Shown piece after piece: positions 43,201 to 58,200 of a stretch of 64,000 nucleotides of DNA; positions within the stretch are counted from its first letter, which is position 1, and each line of letters begins with the position of its first letter. The stretch comes from Tyto alba (taxonomy: Eukaryota > Chordata > Aves > Strigiformes > Tytonidae). Location: positions 23,599,819 to 23,663,818 of the forward strand of contig NW_024881316.1 in NCBI RefSeq assembly GCF_018691265.1. The letters are read 5' to 3'. The notes beneath the pieces are model-generated. The model made no database searches. It had not been told where the DNA came from and saw nothing but the letters and a program-made list of their open reading frames with translations. The translations under genes were made by a program, and so were the position numbers.

Positions 43201-46200
43201 GCAGGGTTTAGAAATCTTGTCTCTGTGTGTGTGAAGACCTCAGACTTCAAAGATAGAACAGAAATAAGCTCTCAGATGATTTTCTTCTGATCTGTAATCT
43301 GGGTTTTGCTTTGGTAGGATGTTGAAGTCAAATGGGTTGAATATCAGAATATGGTGAACTACCTCATGCAGTGGATCAGACACCATGTCACAATAATGTC
43401 TGACAGAACATTTCCCAACAATCCTGTGGAATTGAAGGTGAGGTGTGGCATCTTAAACTCCCCTGCTGGAAAGACACTTTATCTTATTTACTCAAAGCAT
43501 TCTTGAACAAATGAAGTGCTTGTTGATTTATACAGTCAAATCGTCTGTAGAGCAGTACTACTCCTTAACTTTTTCAAAGTCCAATAAATATATTTCTAAC
43601 ATATGAGCAATCAAAACCAAATTTTTAGCTTGTCACTGATTGTTTTTCATAGAACCGATGTAGAACAATGTAAGAACGTAAGCGTATGAAGAATATTAAA
43701 AGAGAGTTTGGAGAGTAAGGTTATATTCATTGTAGGTAAAAGTTGATGATGGTTTTTGTGTTTCTGTAGGCACTTTATAATCAATATTTACAGTTTAAAG
43801 AAACAGAAATTCCACCGAAGGAGACAGATAAATCAAAAATTAAACGTCTATATAAACTGCTAGAGGTAAGTTTTAACATGCATTGAGATGTGTAGAAGTT
43901 CCCTTTCTTTGGCTTAAAATAACAAATATGTATGAATTTTTAAGGTCTGGATAGAATTTGGACGCATCAAACTTCCTCAAGGCTACCATCCAAATGATAT
44001 AGAAAAAGAATGGGGAAAGCTTATTATTGCCATGCTGGAAAGAGAGAAGACCCTTCGACCTGAAGTGGAGAGGTACGCTAGTGAACACTTGACAGGCTTG
44101 GTTAATTATTTTCTGTTGGTTTAACACATACTGAAAACTTTTAAATGTCTTGTTCCATGATAACATCCACACTATTTTTCTAGATGTAATAATTCTGCCT
44201 TTGTTCAGGCCTGACATCTTTATCTGCTTTATAGAAGTAGGTCCAGATGGAATACTCTCAGAAGATCATAATGTATAGTATCTGTGCTTCAAATCATCAG
44301 AGTACTTAAACACAAATATAACCACCTTCTTTGTACAAATTGATCAGAGACAGTTTCATATCACTTTGCTATCTCACTTGGACTCGAGTTTATATAAGCC
44401 ACATCCTCATCCTCTATGTAAAATGTATATTTCAAGTGCTGCACATCATTGTGGGCTAATGTGCTGTTCTGAGGTTGTTTAAAAGTTGGTTGTACTCAAG
44501 AACACACAAAGTGTTTAAAAGTGCAAAGTGTATAGTAGTTTTCCATGGTAGTAGAATGTGTGACACTGTTTTGTACATCACTAGTAATGTACTGGGCATG
44601 TTTGAAATCTTGATGCAGTCTTTTAGCATTTCTGCTTTTTAATGGTACCTCTTTTGAGTTCTGTGGCAGACACAGATGCTATCCATTCATTAATTACAAA
44701 AGAATTTTATTTAACTCTGTAGTTAAATGATTCTTTGGGCTTCTACCTGCAGCTAGATATAGGCACCTGGCCCTATATTAATTCTGCTTAACTTTAAGCA
44801 CCCAAAGGAGACACCTAAGATCTGAATCACTTTCTAGAGAGTCCTGGCACTGACTTTCTGGTGACAATAGGTTGATCATTCTCTCTGTTTTTAAGTCCCT
44901 GAAATTTAGTGTGAAGAATCTAGGCCATTGTGTAGGAAGTCCTTAGAAATACAGATTTCAGCAAGAGATGATCCCAAAGACAGTCAGGATTCATTAAATA
45001 CATCATGCTTACTGAAGCAAGAGCATGACTGAAATGGCAGATTCAATGGGAGGTGCTGATACACAGCATCCTGCTCCAAAAGAAGTTCCTATAGAGGATG
45101 GCAAAGTTATCTCCACTATGCAGACAACACTGGAAAGCAGCAGAAGAAATACAGCCTGCTAGATCGTGTAGGTTAATCTGTCCCGACCTGCTGAAGGCAA
45201 AGTTGGTGCCTGCCTTCACTGAAAGGAATTCTATTCATACTTGCAGAAAGCTGGGTTATCTTTGTTGAGAATATGTATAAATGACACTAGTTTATTTTTA
45301 TTTTATTCAGGTGGACTGAGCACAGTTAAACAAACATATACACAAACTCCTTTCCATATTTCAGGATTGGTATACACACTGAAAGTGACAGATGTATGTT
45401 GATGGGGAATACATGTGGTGGTCACTGGAAAATGAGAGAGAAAAGTTGATTAACTGATTGTGGTTTAGTGGTCAAGTTAAAATTGTTGGTTGATCTGGAC
45501 CCAAGAACTCGATCCTTGTTTTTTGTATTGGTTACTAGTGCATCTCACTAATATAAGGTATTGATACAACTCCTGAGGTGGGATTCGGTTGTGACAAAAA
45601 TGTGACCTTGCCTAGTATTGAAATTTGGCAAGTACTAAGACTTTACCTGCAAGTCTGGCAAATGCATCTGAAAGTATCAGCACAGATAGACAACGTGTGA
45701 CCAGATTGGTGTATGAGATCAAAATTAATCTGATGTCAGTGAGCAGAGTGCCAAACTGAGCTCTGGTTTGAAAAGCTAGCAGAGATTGGCAAAACTGCAA
45801 GCGTGTGTCTATGCCATTGCTATGATCTTCTACGTGAACACAGTCATCTTATGTTGTGGGTGTAGTTTTTCAGGAGGTCCTAAAAGCAGGGGGTGAAATA
45901 CTGAAAAAATCATCCCTACCTAACCCAAATTCTGAATTCAAATGTAAATCTAAGGGCAGTGATCAGATTTGTCTTGTTTTGTGGTCAAAACAGCAAGAAG
46001 CAATTAGCTCTGAATGTGGAAGAAGTTGAAGGGAAATTTACAGGGGAACAGATTAGTGGGACAGGGAAGTTAGTAAACGTTCATACTTGGACAGCGGAGT
46101 AATGATGGTGGGTTGGATGGTTTACAGGTGTCTCAAATGATATTGTTATGAGCTGATGAACCATAATATTGCCCAGGACTTATTGTGCAGTTCCGTTTGA

Positions 46201-49200
46201 TGGAAAAAGAGTCAGCCCAACCTGGAGATGTTTTGTACTTTACCGTGGAGCGTGGAGTTCTCACTTCACTCCTTTTTGAAACTTTTCATTGAAGAGCCTG
46301 AGAAACACTGCAAAGACTTCTTTAAATTCTTACTTGGCTTATAGACATTTAGTGACACTGAAATAAAATATTTGGCATGTCTGTCTCCTAGAGACGCCCT
46401 AAAGTTGGTGTCTAGTCTGTACTTGCAAAACTTTAATGCAAGGTAGGGAAGCCAAAAGCAAGGTAGTGTACATAGCCCCAGGTAAAATCCTTTGAAGAGC
46501 TGGCAGAATATTAATTGCTGGGTTTTGAATATGCATACTGAAGCCTATTTGAAGGAGGAGTGCTAGGTGTTTCAAAAGCCAGTAGTGAAATTTCATCCCT
46601 AGAAGCTGTACATTTTGTAGGAGTTTTATCTTTTCATTTTTCAGCAAATGTAAACAGCCAGAAGGACCGTGCTCTGGATGTAAAAATGAATAGCAGTAGT
46701 TATAGCTATCATAGCAGTGATTCACTGTTTAGCAACAGTACTAGTGCTCGAACCAGCGTTGACTCCAATGAGAATTTCCTTTCTGTTAATTGTGGTCCCA
46801 CACTGATTAAATCTTGTATAAGCTTTGGTAATGGCACCTTAGAAGGAAACAGGTAACTTGGCATATGTATTTTGGTTAGGTGCAGTTTGCTTGTTTGTTT
46901 TTCAAGTCATGCAACATGTATAGTAAATATAAATAACATTAATACTTATTTATTTTTCTGAAATGCTCTGGCTTCACCTAGGTTGGAGATGCTGCAGCAG
47001 ATTGCAAACAGAATTCAGCGGGACAGCCGGAGCTGTGAGGACAAACTAATACTTGCCCGGAATGCTCTGCAGTCTGTAAGTCAGTTGGTGATTTTACTTG
47101 TCTGTGTTCATGAACTTACTGCAGTGGAATGGCTACTTTAAAAAAAAAAAAATTCTTTAGGATTTTTGAGTGCATACTTACATTGTACTGTTAATTTAGC
47201 ATTTCTTCAAGAAAATACCAAAGATTTCCTAGAGTGGGTTTTGTTACATTTTTTTTTTTTTTTGTCGGTAGTTAGATAAAATACTTCACAATTGTTTCAA
47301 AAATAGAAGTTTTTCCAAAAAAGTGAGGAATTCTTGTAGCTCATTTCTCTTTGGTTTAGCTGCAGGGCTTAATGGCTTTCTCTTATTTATTCAGGACACC
47401 AAGCGATTAGAGTCAGGGCTCCAGTTCCAACATGAAGCAGAGATAGCTGGGTATCTTCTTGAATCTGAGAACCTTCTTCGCCAGCAAGTGATTGATGCCC
47501 AAATTCTTATTGATGGAAAATACTATCAGGCAGACCAGCTTGTGCAAAGGTACTTTACAGTGTATTTATATGAATAAATAAATGTCCCAAATATGGATAT
47601 CGATTATGGACAACATTTTCAAATCTTTATGTCTATAAACTTCTCAATCTGTCACTGGATACCCAAATAAAGATTATCAGGTATTCTGGTTGGGTATTGT
47701 TGCCCACAAACATTGTTGAAGACAGGAGGAGCTTTTTGTACTCATTTGTGAAAATTAAGTAATTCACCAGAACATGACTTAAATGTTTAATGCTTACTGG
47801 ATATCTGGGTTAAAGATGTTAGCTTGTTTTATTGTACCTAAAATGGTTTTAGAATTCACTAACTTTGATTTTAAAAGTGGAGGTGAGATTTCTGGTGATA
47901 CCTGTAGATATATTAACAGGTAATAAGTGGGGTAACGTTAGCTTATATGTGACAGTGTGTACAGTCTTGACAGAAAGATGCATTTAAACAACATAGTTCA
48001 ATTTTATGAAGAAGTGGCTCCAAAGTTTTTCAGGATTTGTCCTGGACTGGGTGAGATCAAGCACATAAAAGTTCCTTGGCAGTGAACTGCAAGTGTTTGA
48101 TCTACTGAGACATGTAGTATCTTGTAAGATTGCTGCTGTGCTGATTGTTCCCTGGAATTGTGTATGGTGCACACTAGTGCCCATACTATGCTGATTTTCT
48201 AGTCATTGCCTGATTTCTGCATTTATTATTTGTATTTATAGAAGCATAAGCTGACATAACCTATACTTTCTGATATAAATGCTTATTTGTAAATATTTGA
48301 GTACAACTGCCGTGTAAGAGATCATGTGAATTCATATTGCTATTCAGTTTAGCATGATAAACCTTAATCAGAAGCATTAATTTAAAATATTTTCTTTACT
48401 TATTTACTTTCTTTTATTTAATAGAGTTGCAAAACTTCGTGATGAGCTGATGGCCATACGGGCTGAATGTTCTTCTGTGTACAACAAGGGGCATGTGCTG
48501 ACAACAGAGCAGACAAAGCTGATGATATCAGGAATAACTGAAAGCTTAAACTCAGGATTTACAACAAACCTAACCCCTGAATTAAACGCTGCAATGACCC
48601 AAGGTTTAACACCTACTTTGACTTCTTCCAGCTTGACATCTGGCCTTTCATCAGGTCTTACTTCCAGACTGACACCAACCATCACTCCCGCTTACACACC
48701 AGGCATCTCACCACGGTTAATTCCAAGCTATGTGACAGGAGTAGACAGTGGGACTCTGCAAACACTCAAACTGATGCAAATCAGAAAACCTCTTATGAAA
48801 TCAGCTTTTGTGGATCAGAATTTAACAGAGGAAGAGGTGAACATGAAGTTTGTCCAGGACCTATTGACCTGGGTAGAAGAAATGCAGGTAGCAATCTCTA
48901 CGGAAACAGTCTACTTCTAATTATTAAGTTTATTCCTTGTAGATCATGGCTGATTTTTCCTTCTTGTTTGCAAGGTGCAACTTGATCGAGCAGAATGGGG
49001 TTCAGATTTACCAAGTGTTGAAAGCCATTTAGAAAATCACAAAAATGTCCACAAAGCTATTGAGGAATTTGAATCCAGCCTTAAAGAAGCTAAAATCAGT
49101 GAGGTACAGCACCATATTCTCTATTTCTTTGGTTACTTTCTTACTAGGTGACCCATAAACTGAATTTTAGATCTGTGTTTGGGTTTCACAGTCTTGCTTA

Positions 49201-52200
49201 CTTTTATTTCTGATCTCTAGATGACATAGCATGAAATCAGATCTAATTGTTTAACATATCTAACTTTTTTGTTGTCTTTTGATCTCATATACCAAATACA
49301 GATCCAAATGACTGCTCCTCTTAAACTCAGTTATGCAGAAAAATTGCACAAACTGGAGAGTCAGTATTCAAAACTCTTGGTAAGTTTGTCACTTCTCTTT
49401 AATGTTCAGCTTTTCAGTATGCATCATCTTTGATAAGGAATGAGCTTTAAATTCTGATATTTGTAAATATTTTTCTGTTTAATAAAGAACACATCAAGGA
49501 ATCAGGAAAGGCACCTAGATACGCTTCACAATTTTGTGTCTCGTGCTACTAGAGAGCTGATATGGCTGAATGAAAAAGAAGAGGAAGAGGTTGCATATGA
49601 CTGGAGTGAAAGAAACCCCAATATAACAAAAAAAAAGGAGTACCATGCTGTATGTATTCTTAATATTATCCAGAGGGAATAATTAAATTATCTTTAAGAA
49701 TTTAAGAGATTTCTAAAACATTTCTATGTTGTTTTTTTGTTTGTTTGTTTTTTTTTTTTTTTTTGTTTTGTTTTGTTTTTGGGGAAAAAGGAATTAATGA
49801 GAGAACTTGATCAAAAAGAAGAAGTTATTAAATCAGTGCAAGAAATAGCTGAGCAACTGCTTCTTGAAAATCATCCAGCCAGGCTAACCATTGAGGTAAG
49901 TTAGTAAAAACCACACACAAACAAAAAAATAGTTTTGTGGTTGAATAGACCTTAGATTTTTTGGGAAAATAAGGGAAATGCTAACTCATAGGAAATTAAA
50001 CAACAGGAATATGAATAATGAGACCTTTTTTTTTTTTTTTTCCTCTTCAGTGTCTCTGTTGTATCTGTCTTCCAGTTTCCAAAAAGTAAAAACACTTCTG
50101 TAAACACATGGTTACATCTTGGATTCCTTAGATAAAATCCCCCTAAAGACTAAAATTAAAATTTCCAGAGTTGTTCTGTACAGACATTTCTGGTCATGCA
50201 CTCAGCTTCTAGAGTTACTGATACAAATTGCTCTGGCAAACTGAGGGCACAGAACATTCCTTATGTGGTTTCTATCCTCTTGGATTGAAAGAACTGTCAG
50301 TAAAGCTTTTCTAGTCACTTACTATATATATGGGTTCCTATTATGGTTTAGGGTTCATTTCTTAACTTATTTGTCAGGGAATAATGAAACTTGTTTGGAT
50401 GTTAAAAATCTAACCAGGTGATGTGATTTTCTTCATGCTTGAATCAAGCTCTATATTATAGGTAAATGGTTTACAGAAAATTTATTGTAGCTGTTGTAGG
50501 GTTGTAACAAGTTTCCAGAGGAGAATGTAAAACATGTTTCCCTGTAGATCTTCAAGAAAAGAGTAAATACAGGCAGTAAGTGGTAAAAATGGAAACAGTA
50601 AAAAGCTGTTTTATTATATAAGAATGTCAAAACAGTCAGAGAGGATGGATTTTTATGGTTCTTCAAATCAGTGAGTTTATATCTGCTTAAATTGGAAACA
50701 TGAAGAAAACTGCCATCCTTCTCATGACCTTTGCTTCGAATAATAAATTACTTTTTATGCAATGTGGGGAATTCTGTTCTTTAAAAGTATATACTGTTCT
50801 AATGGGTTCTTATGAGTGTAATATACTTAATACATTAATATATTAAATATACATATTATGAAACTAGGCCATGGCAGTGAAGATGACCATGCAAGTTATG
50901 ATGTCTGCAATAATGCTATATTGGGACATGTAAAAGAAAAACAAGAAATAAATTTATGCCTTTTATACAGAAGAATCTATGCATTAATTCATCAGTTTGA
51001 AATTCATTGAAACCAATGGCAAAACTCCTTTGAATTCCTCAAGAATCATACAGAATTGGAAAATTGAGACTTGTGGCTGATTTCACCAAGTCAAGAGTAC
51101 CCTCTGCTGGTGAGCACTCGTGGAGTGCATCACTAGTGGCAGCGCCCTGCAGGCAGGACAGGAGGCATCATGCGAGTAGGGTTACGTTCTTTAAATTCCT
51201 GCGCCACTGTTACATACAACTTATACATTGCAGCGAGTCCTGATTAATTATTTTATTGTGTATTCAGTGTTACTTTAGTATCCGATTTGTATCCAGGCAA
51301 GAATCCAGCTATTTTGATTGGGCAAACGGAGACACAGAATGACAGATGAGTTTAGATGGGGGGGGACATCAGGAGGTGTAGCCCCTGCTTAAAGCAGTGT
51401 CAGGGTTTTGTTCGATTGAACTCTGGACATGCCTGAGGATGGCAATTTCAGAGCCCCTCTGGGCAAGTTTTCTTATGTTTGACTATGCTGTAGTGACAGG
51501 TTTTTTTTTAACATCTAGTTGGAATTTTCCTTGCTGAAGCTTGCTTTTCCTGAGTGAAGAGGTCAGGTATAGATGCTTGTGTTTGTTACATTACTTTTGT
51601 GTTTCCTAAATTCTATGAAGGTACACACATTTTAATTTAAATTTCCTTTTGTAAATTAATCTCCCTTCCTTAAAGGCCTATAGAGCTGCCATGCAGACAC
51701 AATGGAGCTGGATTCTTCAGCTCTGTCACTGTGTTGAACAACATTTGAGAGAAAATGCTGCATATTTTGAGGTAAGAAAGTATATCAATAAAAATGTGAA
51801 ATGTTTTAAGTTTTGTCCATAGTCAGAAAGTTCCACTGAAAGTGCTAGCTGCTCTCTTGCCGTAGTTGTAGAATTGACATTTATCAAGTGCAATCATTAG
51901 ATGATGAGCCGTGCTCCCACAGTGTTTGCCACAACTATATTGTCTTTATTACAGTTATATCAGTTCACGGCAGATGAAAATCTGGCCTGACATTTTTTCA
52001 TAGTGCCGCAGCTGCAAGTAGAGACTCTGAGAACGGAGCTGTGTTCTTTCCCTGTCATGTACAACTGCTGTCAGTACAGCTTCTGTGGATAATGTAGAGT
52101 GGAGGGTGGTTAGTGATGGCCAAGGGAGAACATATTTTAGGTGGTTATTCCAGCACTACCCAAATACAAATGAAATGTACAGCATTAATAATAAATGGAG

Positions 52201-55200
52201 CAGAGAACACCCTGACAAGAGACATGTCTAATGAAACACCGTTCTGATTATCACCCATTTACATACTCAGCAAATGATGCAGTACTCACAGGTATGAGGA
52301 TCAAAGATTTAAGGGTTTCTAAGTTATATGCAAAAGGATTCAAGATCGAAGAGGGTTTTTTTGGTTTTGTTTGTTTGTTGTTTTTTTTTTCTTCTTTTAA
52401 ACCCTCTTTTTAAATTATATTTAGATTGTAAAGATTTAATCCTTAGTGTCTTCTGGGTTGAGTGAGTGAAGAGGAAGGGGGGTGATATTGGGATGGGATG
52501 CCTATGGACTGAGAAGAGTGAGAGCCCGGAGTTAGGAGATGGACACCCAAGAAGACAAAGTTGAATGATTCGGGCTGCTAGTGGTAGGGGGAAGAAATGG
52601 GAATTCTGGATTTAAGAAATGAGGTTTCAGGGACAGGATGGGGTGAATATTATCACAGGACATTTCCCTTTCCAATTGTGCTTAGCAATGAGCCTAGCTG
52701 GGCGTGCAGATGCACACACAAAACTGCCAAGTGTGGCAGCTCACTTCTCCTCCTGCACAACGTTGGCTCCAGTGTGCTCACTGAAGTTTGCAGCTAGCTT
52801 CCTACAGGTTGTAGACTTTGTCTGTTCTTTATATATTAAAGTAATTGTAATTCCAAGGGAAGCAAGAATCACTTGAGAAAGTTTTTCCATTGCAGGAACA
52901 GTAATTAACTGAGGTTCAATAGCTACTGAATTAATTTTGCATGTAAATAGTACTGAGAATAACTGGTGTTACAGTGTGTGCCTTCTTGAAGAGTACATTT
53001 AGACATGAGACCATAAATAGTGTTGTGTGGTACAGTGGTCACTTTAGACTACTAGAATTTACAGGAAACATAATGTAGATGTTTGTATACTTTTTAGAAT
53101 GCTTAAAAATAACCCAGATATTTATCTCATCCTAGTTTTTCAGTGATGCCAAAGAAGCCATGGAATATTTAAAAAATTTGAAAGATACCATATACCGAAA
53201 ATACAGTTGTGATAGATCAAGCAGCCTTCATAGGCTGGAAGACCTTGTCCAGGAGTCTATGGTAAGAATTCAGGGATGCTATTCACGTGAGTTACAATTA
53301 AACAAGAACTGTGTAGATTGTCATTGCAATCTAAAATATATGTGTTAAAATTATTCCTTCAAAGCAAAGGAAGAAAAATATGTATTTTTTCAAACTTATA
53401 GTTAAATAATTGCATCTATCCATCTGTAATGACTGTTCTTCATAACTATAAAATACAGTTTTATTTATTCTTTATATTTACAATACCAGATGTTGTGGGA
53501 AACCAGTGGCTTCAGAAAGATACTTTGTTCTTGTAAAATGTGTTACTTCTAAGAAACACAGTAAAAGAAGTCAGGAAAATAAAAGCTTAACAGGATCAAA
53601 GCAGCAGCACTGTATTCTGGCCATCTCTTATGACTTTTTCTTTTCTTAACTGTTTTAGGAAGAAAAAGAACAACTCTTGCAGTATAAGAGCACAGTAGCA
53701 GGCCTTGTGGGGAGAGCAAAGGCAATAATTCAGCTGAAGCCAAGGAACCCAGAGTGTATACTCAAAACATCCATCCCAATTAAAGCCATCTGTGACTATA
53801 GACAAATTGAGGTTAGAAACTTGAATTTCCTCAACTCAATTACAGACGTGAGAATTCAGCTAAAGTTTCATTAATTACCATGTTCCTGGAGAACTCTGGG
53901 CTCTAAATTTCTTCCACCCTAGTAAACAAGAGCAAATCCTTGTGTTGAGCATTGTTTTTGTTGTGCTGTTACTTACTTGTTGACACCATTTTCAGAAGTT
54001 CTTTGCAAAAGTGTTTTGTAATGCTTAGCTCATTAAATTATTCTGCTTTTCTGTTAATACTAGATAACTATTTACAAAGATGATGAGTGTGTATTAGCAA
54101 ACAATTCCCATCGTGCTAAATGGAAAGTCATTAGCCCAAGTGGAAATGAGGCCATGGTTCCATCTGTATGCTTTACAGTTCCTCCACCAAACAAAGAAGC
54201 AATAGATACAGCCAACAGGTGGGGACAAAACAAAATCACCCATTCTCTTTCAAAATTAATTTATATGAAGCTTGGGTTAAAATAGCATCTAACCTTTTTT
54301 TTCCCTTTTCATGTGTTACTCTGATCTAAAGTTGGAGTCTTTTTATGTTTCAGGATTGAACAGCAGTTTCAGAATGTTCTGGCCCTTTGGCATGAGTCTC
54401 ATGTAAACATGAAGAGTGTGGTGTCCTGGCATTACCTGACAAATGAAATTGAAGCTGTTCGAGCTGGCAATGTTGCCTCGGTATGTGCTATGGCTAGGAA
54501 GGGCCTCCTAGCCATTTGCTGGGAAGTCATAGGCTGCACTTCCCAGAAATGCTGTATAATCAACAATTTGCAGCAATCCACATTTTCCTTGTGGGAATAA
54601 CTGGCAGTGGCCCCTCTGGTTACCAGTGTGCAACATTCTGCCTTGATCTGAGTAGCCTTTACACAGACACATTTGGGGAAGGAGCAGAGAGGTGGTATCA
54701 CTACCTGCAGCCTTTTTGTGCTCATCTCTAGTCTCCTGTTGTCAGCAGAGGGACAGGATCTCTCAAAAGCAGTTAACAGTGCCTAAATCTGAATTTTGTT
54801 CTGCAAGAGTCTACCTTCTGCATTTATGTGGAAGATATCTGTGGAAATTAGCTTCATTAGCCTAAGGTTAATCTTAATGAAAACCCCCATTATTTCCTCA
54901 TGCTGCAACTTCTTACTAACAATGAAAGAACTGTGAAGTGACATTTAGTCTTTCAAGCTTAAGGCAGCTGAACACTCATTCCTCTGTAATGCATTTTTTC
55001 ATTCTTATACTTGTCTGTAACTTGGAATGTTAAATAGCTAGTTAAGATCACTTTGTCAGAAATGAAATAGTGATATAGATCAAAATATTATTCTTTCTGG
55101 ATGAAACACTGTGTGAGATCACTGAATTACACAATGTTAGCTGTATACCATAACACTATTCAATATAAAAGTTTATTATACAACATTGGTGTATATCTGT

Positions 55201-58200
55201 CTACAAACTGTTGCAATAATATTTGCAATACCCAAAATGACATTTTCACTCCTAATTTCCCCACTGTTGCTTTTGGAAAAAAGGAATGTGAGATAATTCT
55301 TGAAGTGTCCCTATTTGCATGACTCTTGCTGGCTGCTTGTTTGTTGCTACGTGGCATTAGATGGAGAAATGGTGTCTGATGTAGGGCTGGTTTAACACAG
55401 CCCATTACTGTCATTGAAGATGGAAATGGATTTTATAGTGAGTGTAAATTATCAGCTGTTAAGTAGACTCTAGCTTAGGAACTACAGGCTTTCAGAACCT
55501 CAGTTTTTTGAATTTACCATCTTAGTAATTGGTCAATGTTCCTTTTTGACAAAAACACCACTCACTCAAACCCAGGACATTGTGTTACAAGGAACTGTGT
55601 AAGTGATGCATCATTGCTGACCATGCCTTGGGTCTGTAATCTGTTGCAGATAAAGACGATGCTGCCAGGTGAACATCAGCAGGTTCTAAGCAATTTGCAG
55701 TCCCGCTTCGATGATTTTGTGGAAGATAGCCAGGAGTCCAAAATCTTTACAAGTTCCGATACAGCACAGCTGGAAAGGGAAGTTAATGTTTGCAAGCAAT
55801 ACTATCAAGAGCTTCTGAAATCTGCAGAAAGAGGTAAAACTCTGCTGAGAACAGGGGAAAGATGCCCTCATGAGAGAGACTGTAGTTCTTGATAAAACTT
55901 CTCTCTCTGAATACAAGCTCTAGTGAATTACCCGTTTTACCATATTGATGTTGTTAATGCCCCAGTTCTTCTGAACAGATAGAGCCACCATTTTAATCAT
56001 GAGCACAATTACATTGTGCAGAAGCTCCAAGTATTTTTAACTTTGTATATATTAAGCTGTGTAAAAATGTTCATGTGTTACTTAACATACAGAGCGCTAA
56101 AAAAAATTTTACACCCAAGAATTTATTCTGTGCATTACAGCTGACTTAACTGTGCCTGCCTTGTTTTTGAATGCTGGAAGTGCAACTTCATTATTTTATT
56201 GCGTTCGTAACAGAATTAGAACTTTTTTTCACAGTATTAAAGCAAGAAAAGTGTCCTAGATATTTTCCTAGCTCCACAGAATGCCTGTAGTTACTGCTCT
56301 CTTAGCTCTGTTTTTAAATACATTAAGTTCAGGAAGCTTAAAATATCGGTTCTGATTTACTGTCAAGTGCCTAATTATGTAAAGAAAATACAGTAGTGCA
56401 AAGCTAATTACTGCATTAGCATAGTTCACTATACTTAAGAAAAGTTGTGTTTCCCTTTGCATCTGAAACAGAGGATTTAAAAAAAAAAAAGCCCTGGAGG
56501 TTTACTGTAGTATTGTGCCTGATATTATCTAACTGAAAGAATCAGTCACTAAGTTTAGCAGTGTCTGCATAGGGGTGGTGCCTGTGCCTTGGATTGACAT
56601 ATGTTTAATTTTTCATGTGTAAGGAGGTGATCTAATAATAGCTAAAGTTTAACGGTTCCTAAAATTTGCCTTATAGCCAGAATTTCAATGAAAACTGGTG
56701 GGATTTCAGCCAGTCATGAAAAGACCTATAGAATGGTGACTTTATAAAGTGTTCCGTGAAAAGACATGGTGAAAATTACATGGTGGCTTTGTTTGCTAAC
56801 ACGCTGTGTTTCTTTCAACAGAGGAGCAGGAAGAATCTATTTATAATCTGTACATCTCTGAAGTCAGAAATATCAGATTACAGCTGGAGAGTTGTGAGGA
56901 ACGGTTAATACAGCAGATCCGAACCCCAATGGAAAGGGATGATCTACACGAAAGTGTGTTTAGGATTTCAGAGCAAGAGGTGAGCCTTTGGGAAAGGCTG
57001 TTTCATCTAGGAAGAGAGTTTTATTTTAGAACAAATATATCCAGCTGTCTTGAGGATATCCAGGAAGGTTTGCAGTGCACCTTGAAAAGACAAGTGTCAA
57101 AGATTAAGCTTTTGTTTGTGAGAAAAAACCGTCAATAAATGGCAACTCTGATAGCTTCTCTCTTATGCATGCATTCCTTTTTAAAAAAACAATTAATGGT
57201 GTTTGTGAGACAAGCAAAGGAGAGCAGACCTGTACTGATAACGGTACGTGAAGTGTATGTCAGGTTGATGTAGGATAAAAGCACTGTCAATCACCTTTCA
57301 TTTTACAGAAACTGAAGAAAGAACTGGATCGACTGAAGGATGACTTGGGAGTCATCACAGATAAATGTGAAGAGTTTTTCAGTCAAGCTGCTGGTTCACC
57401 TTCAGTCCCTACTCTGCGCTCTGAGCTCAGTATCGTTATTCAGAACATGAACCAAGTTTATTCCATGTCTTCTATTTACATAGACAAGTATGTAATAGGC
57501 CATCTCTCATCACACATGTTTTAGTTTACATTTTTCTCTTCAAAATAAATTAAAGATATTAGTATGAATAATAATGATTAAGGAAAAGGGAAATAACATT
57601 TTGACTTTGTATAAAGGGGTATCCTGTGACATGAAAAGGCTGAAAACCACAAGTGTGTTGAATGTTGTCATTGATGATTCAGTTAACAGGAGATTACTGT
57701 TTTTCAGATTAAAAACTGTAAATTTGGTGCTGAAGAACACACAAGGAGCAGAATCGTTAGTAAAACTATATGAAACTAAGTTGTGTGAAGAAGAGACAGT
57801 AACAGCTGACAAAAACAATATTGAAAATCTAATGGGTACATTAAAGGTAAGAGTTGGCTGGTGCCTTTTCGTGGTCAAATCAAAAAATAATAGGAAAATG
57901 ATCTGTCTTATAACACCTGTTTTGGTTATGCTATACTGTACAGTGTTGGAGGAAAGTCTGTATTAGGATTGACATCTCAGAAAAAAATTACAACTTGGGA
58001 GCATTAGGAGTCAGAGAGTTTGCATGCTCATTCCTGATGTTAGGAAATGCCTTGAAGTATCTGAACTGCAGTGTGGCACTTGTTAATGCTGCAGTAAGAA
58101 TTATTTTTTTGTCTCTCCAAAAGGTAATGTATGCTTGAGGTAACATAAATATACTTACATAAATGTGGCCACAATAACATTCCTGCTACTACTATGGTAT

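Noticed and set aside
46560..46685. Upstream extension of the BP230 reading frame
   Set aside because: The frame is open but has no ATG and crosses a polypyrimidine/AG site. The ATG at 46686 has A at -3 and matches the known BP230 start.
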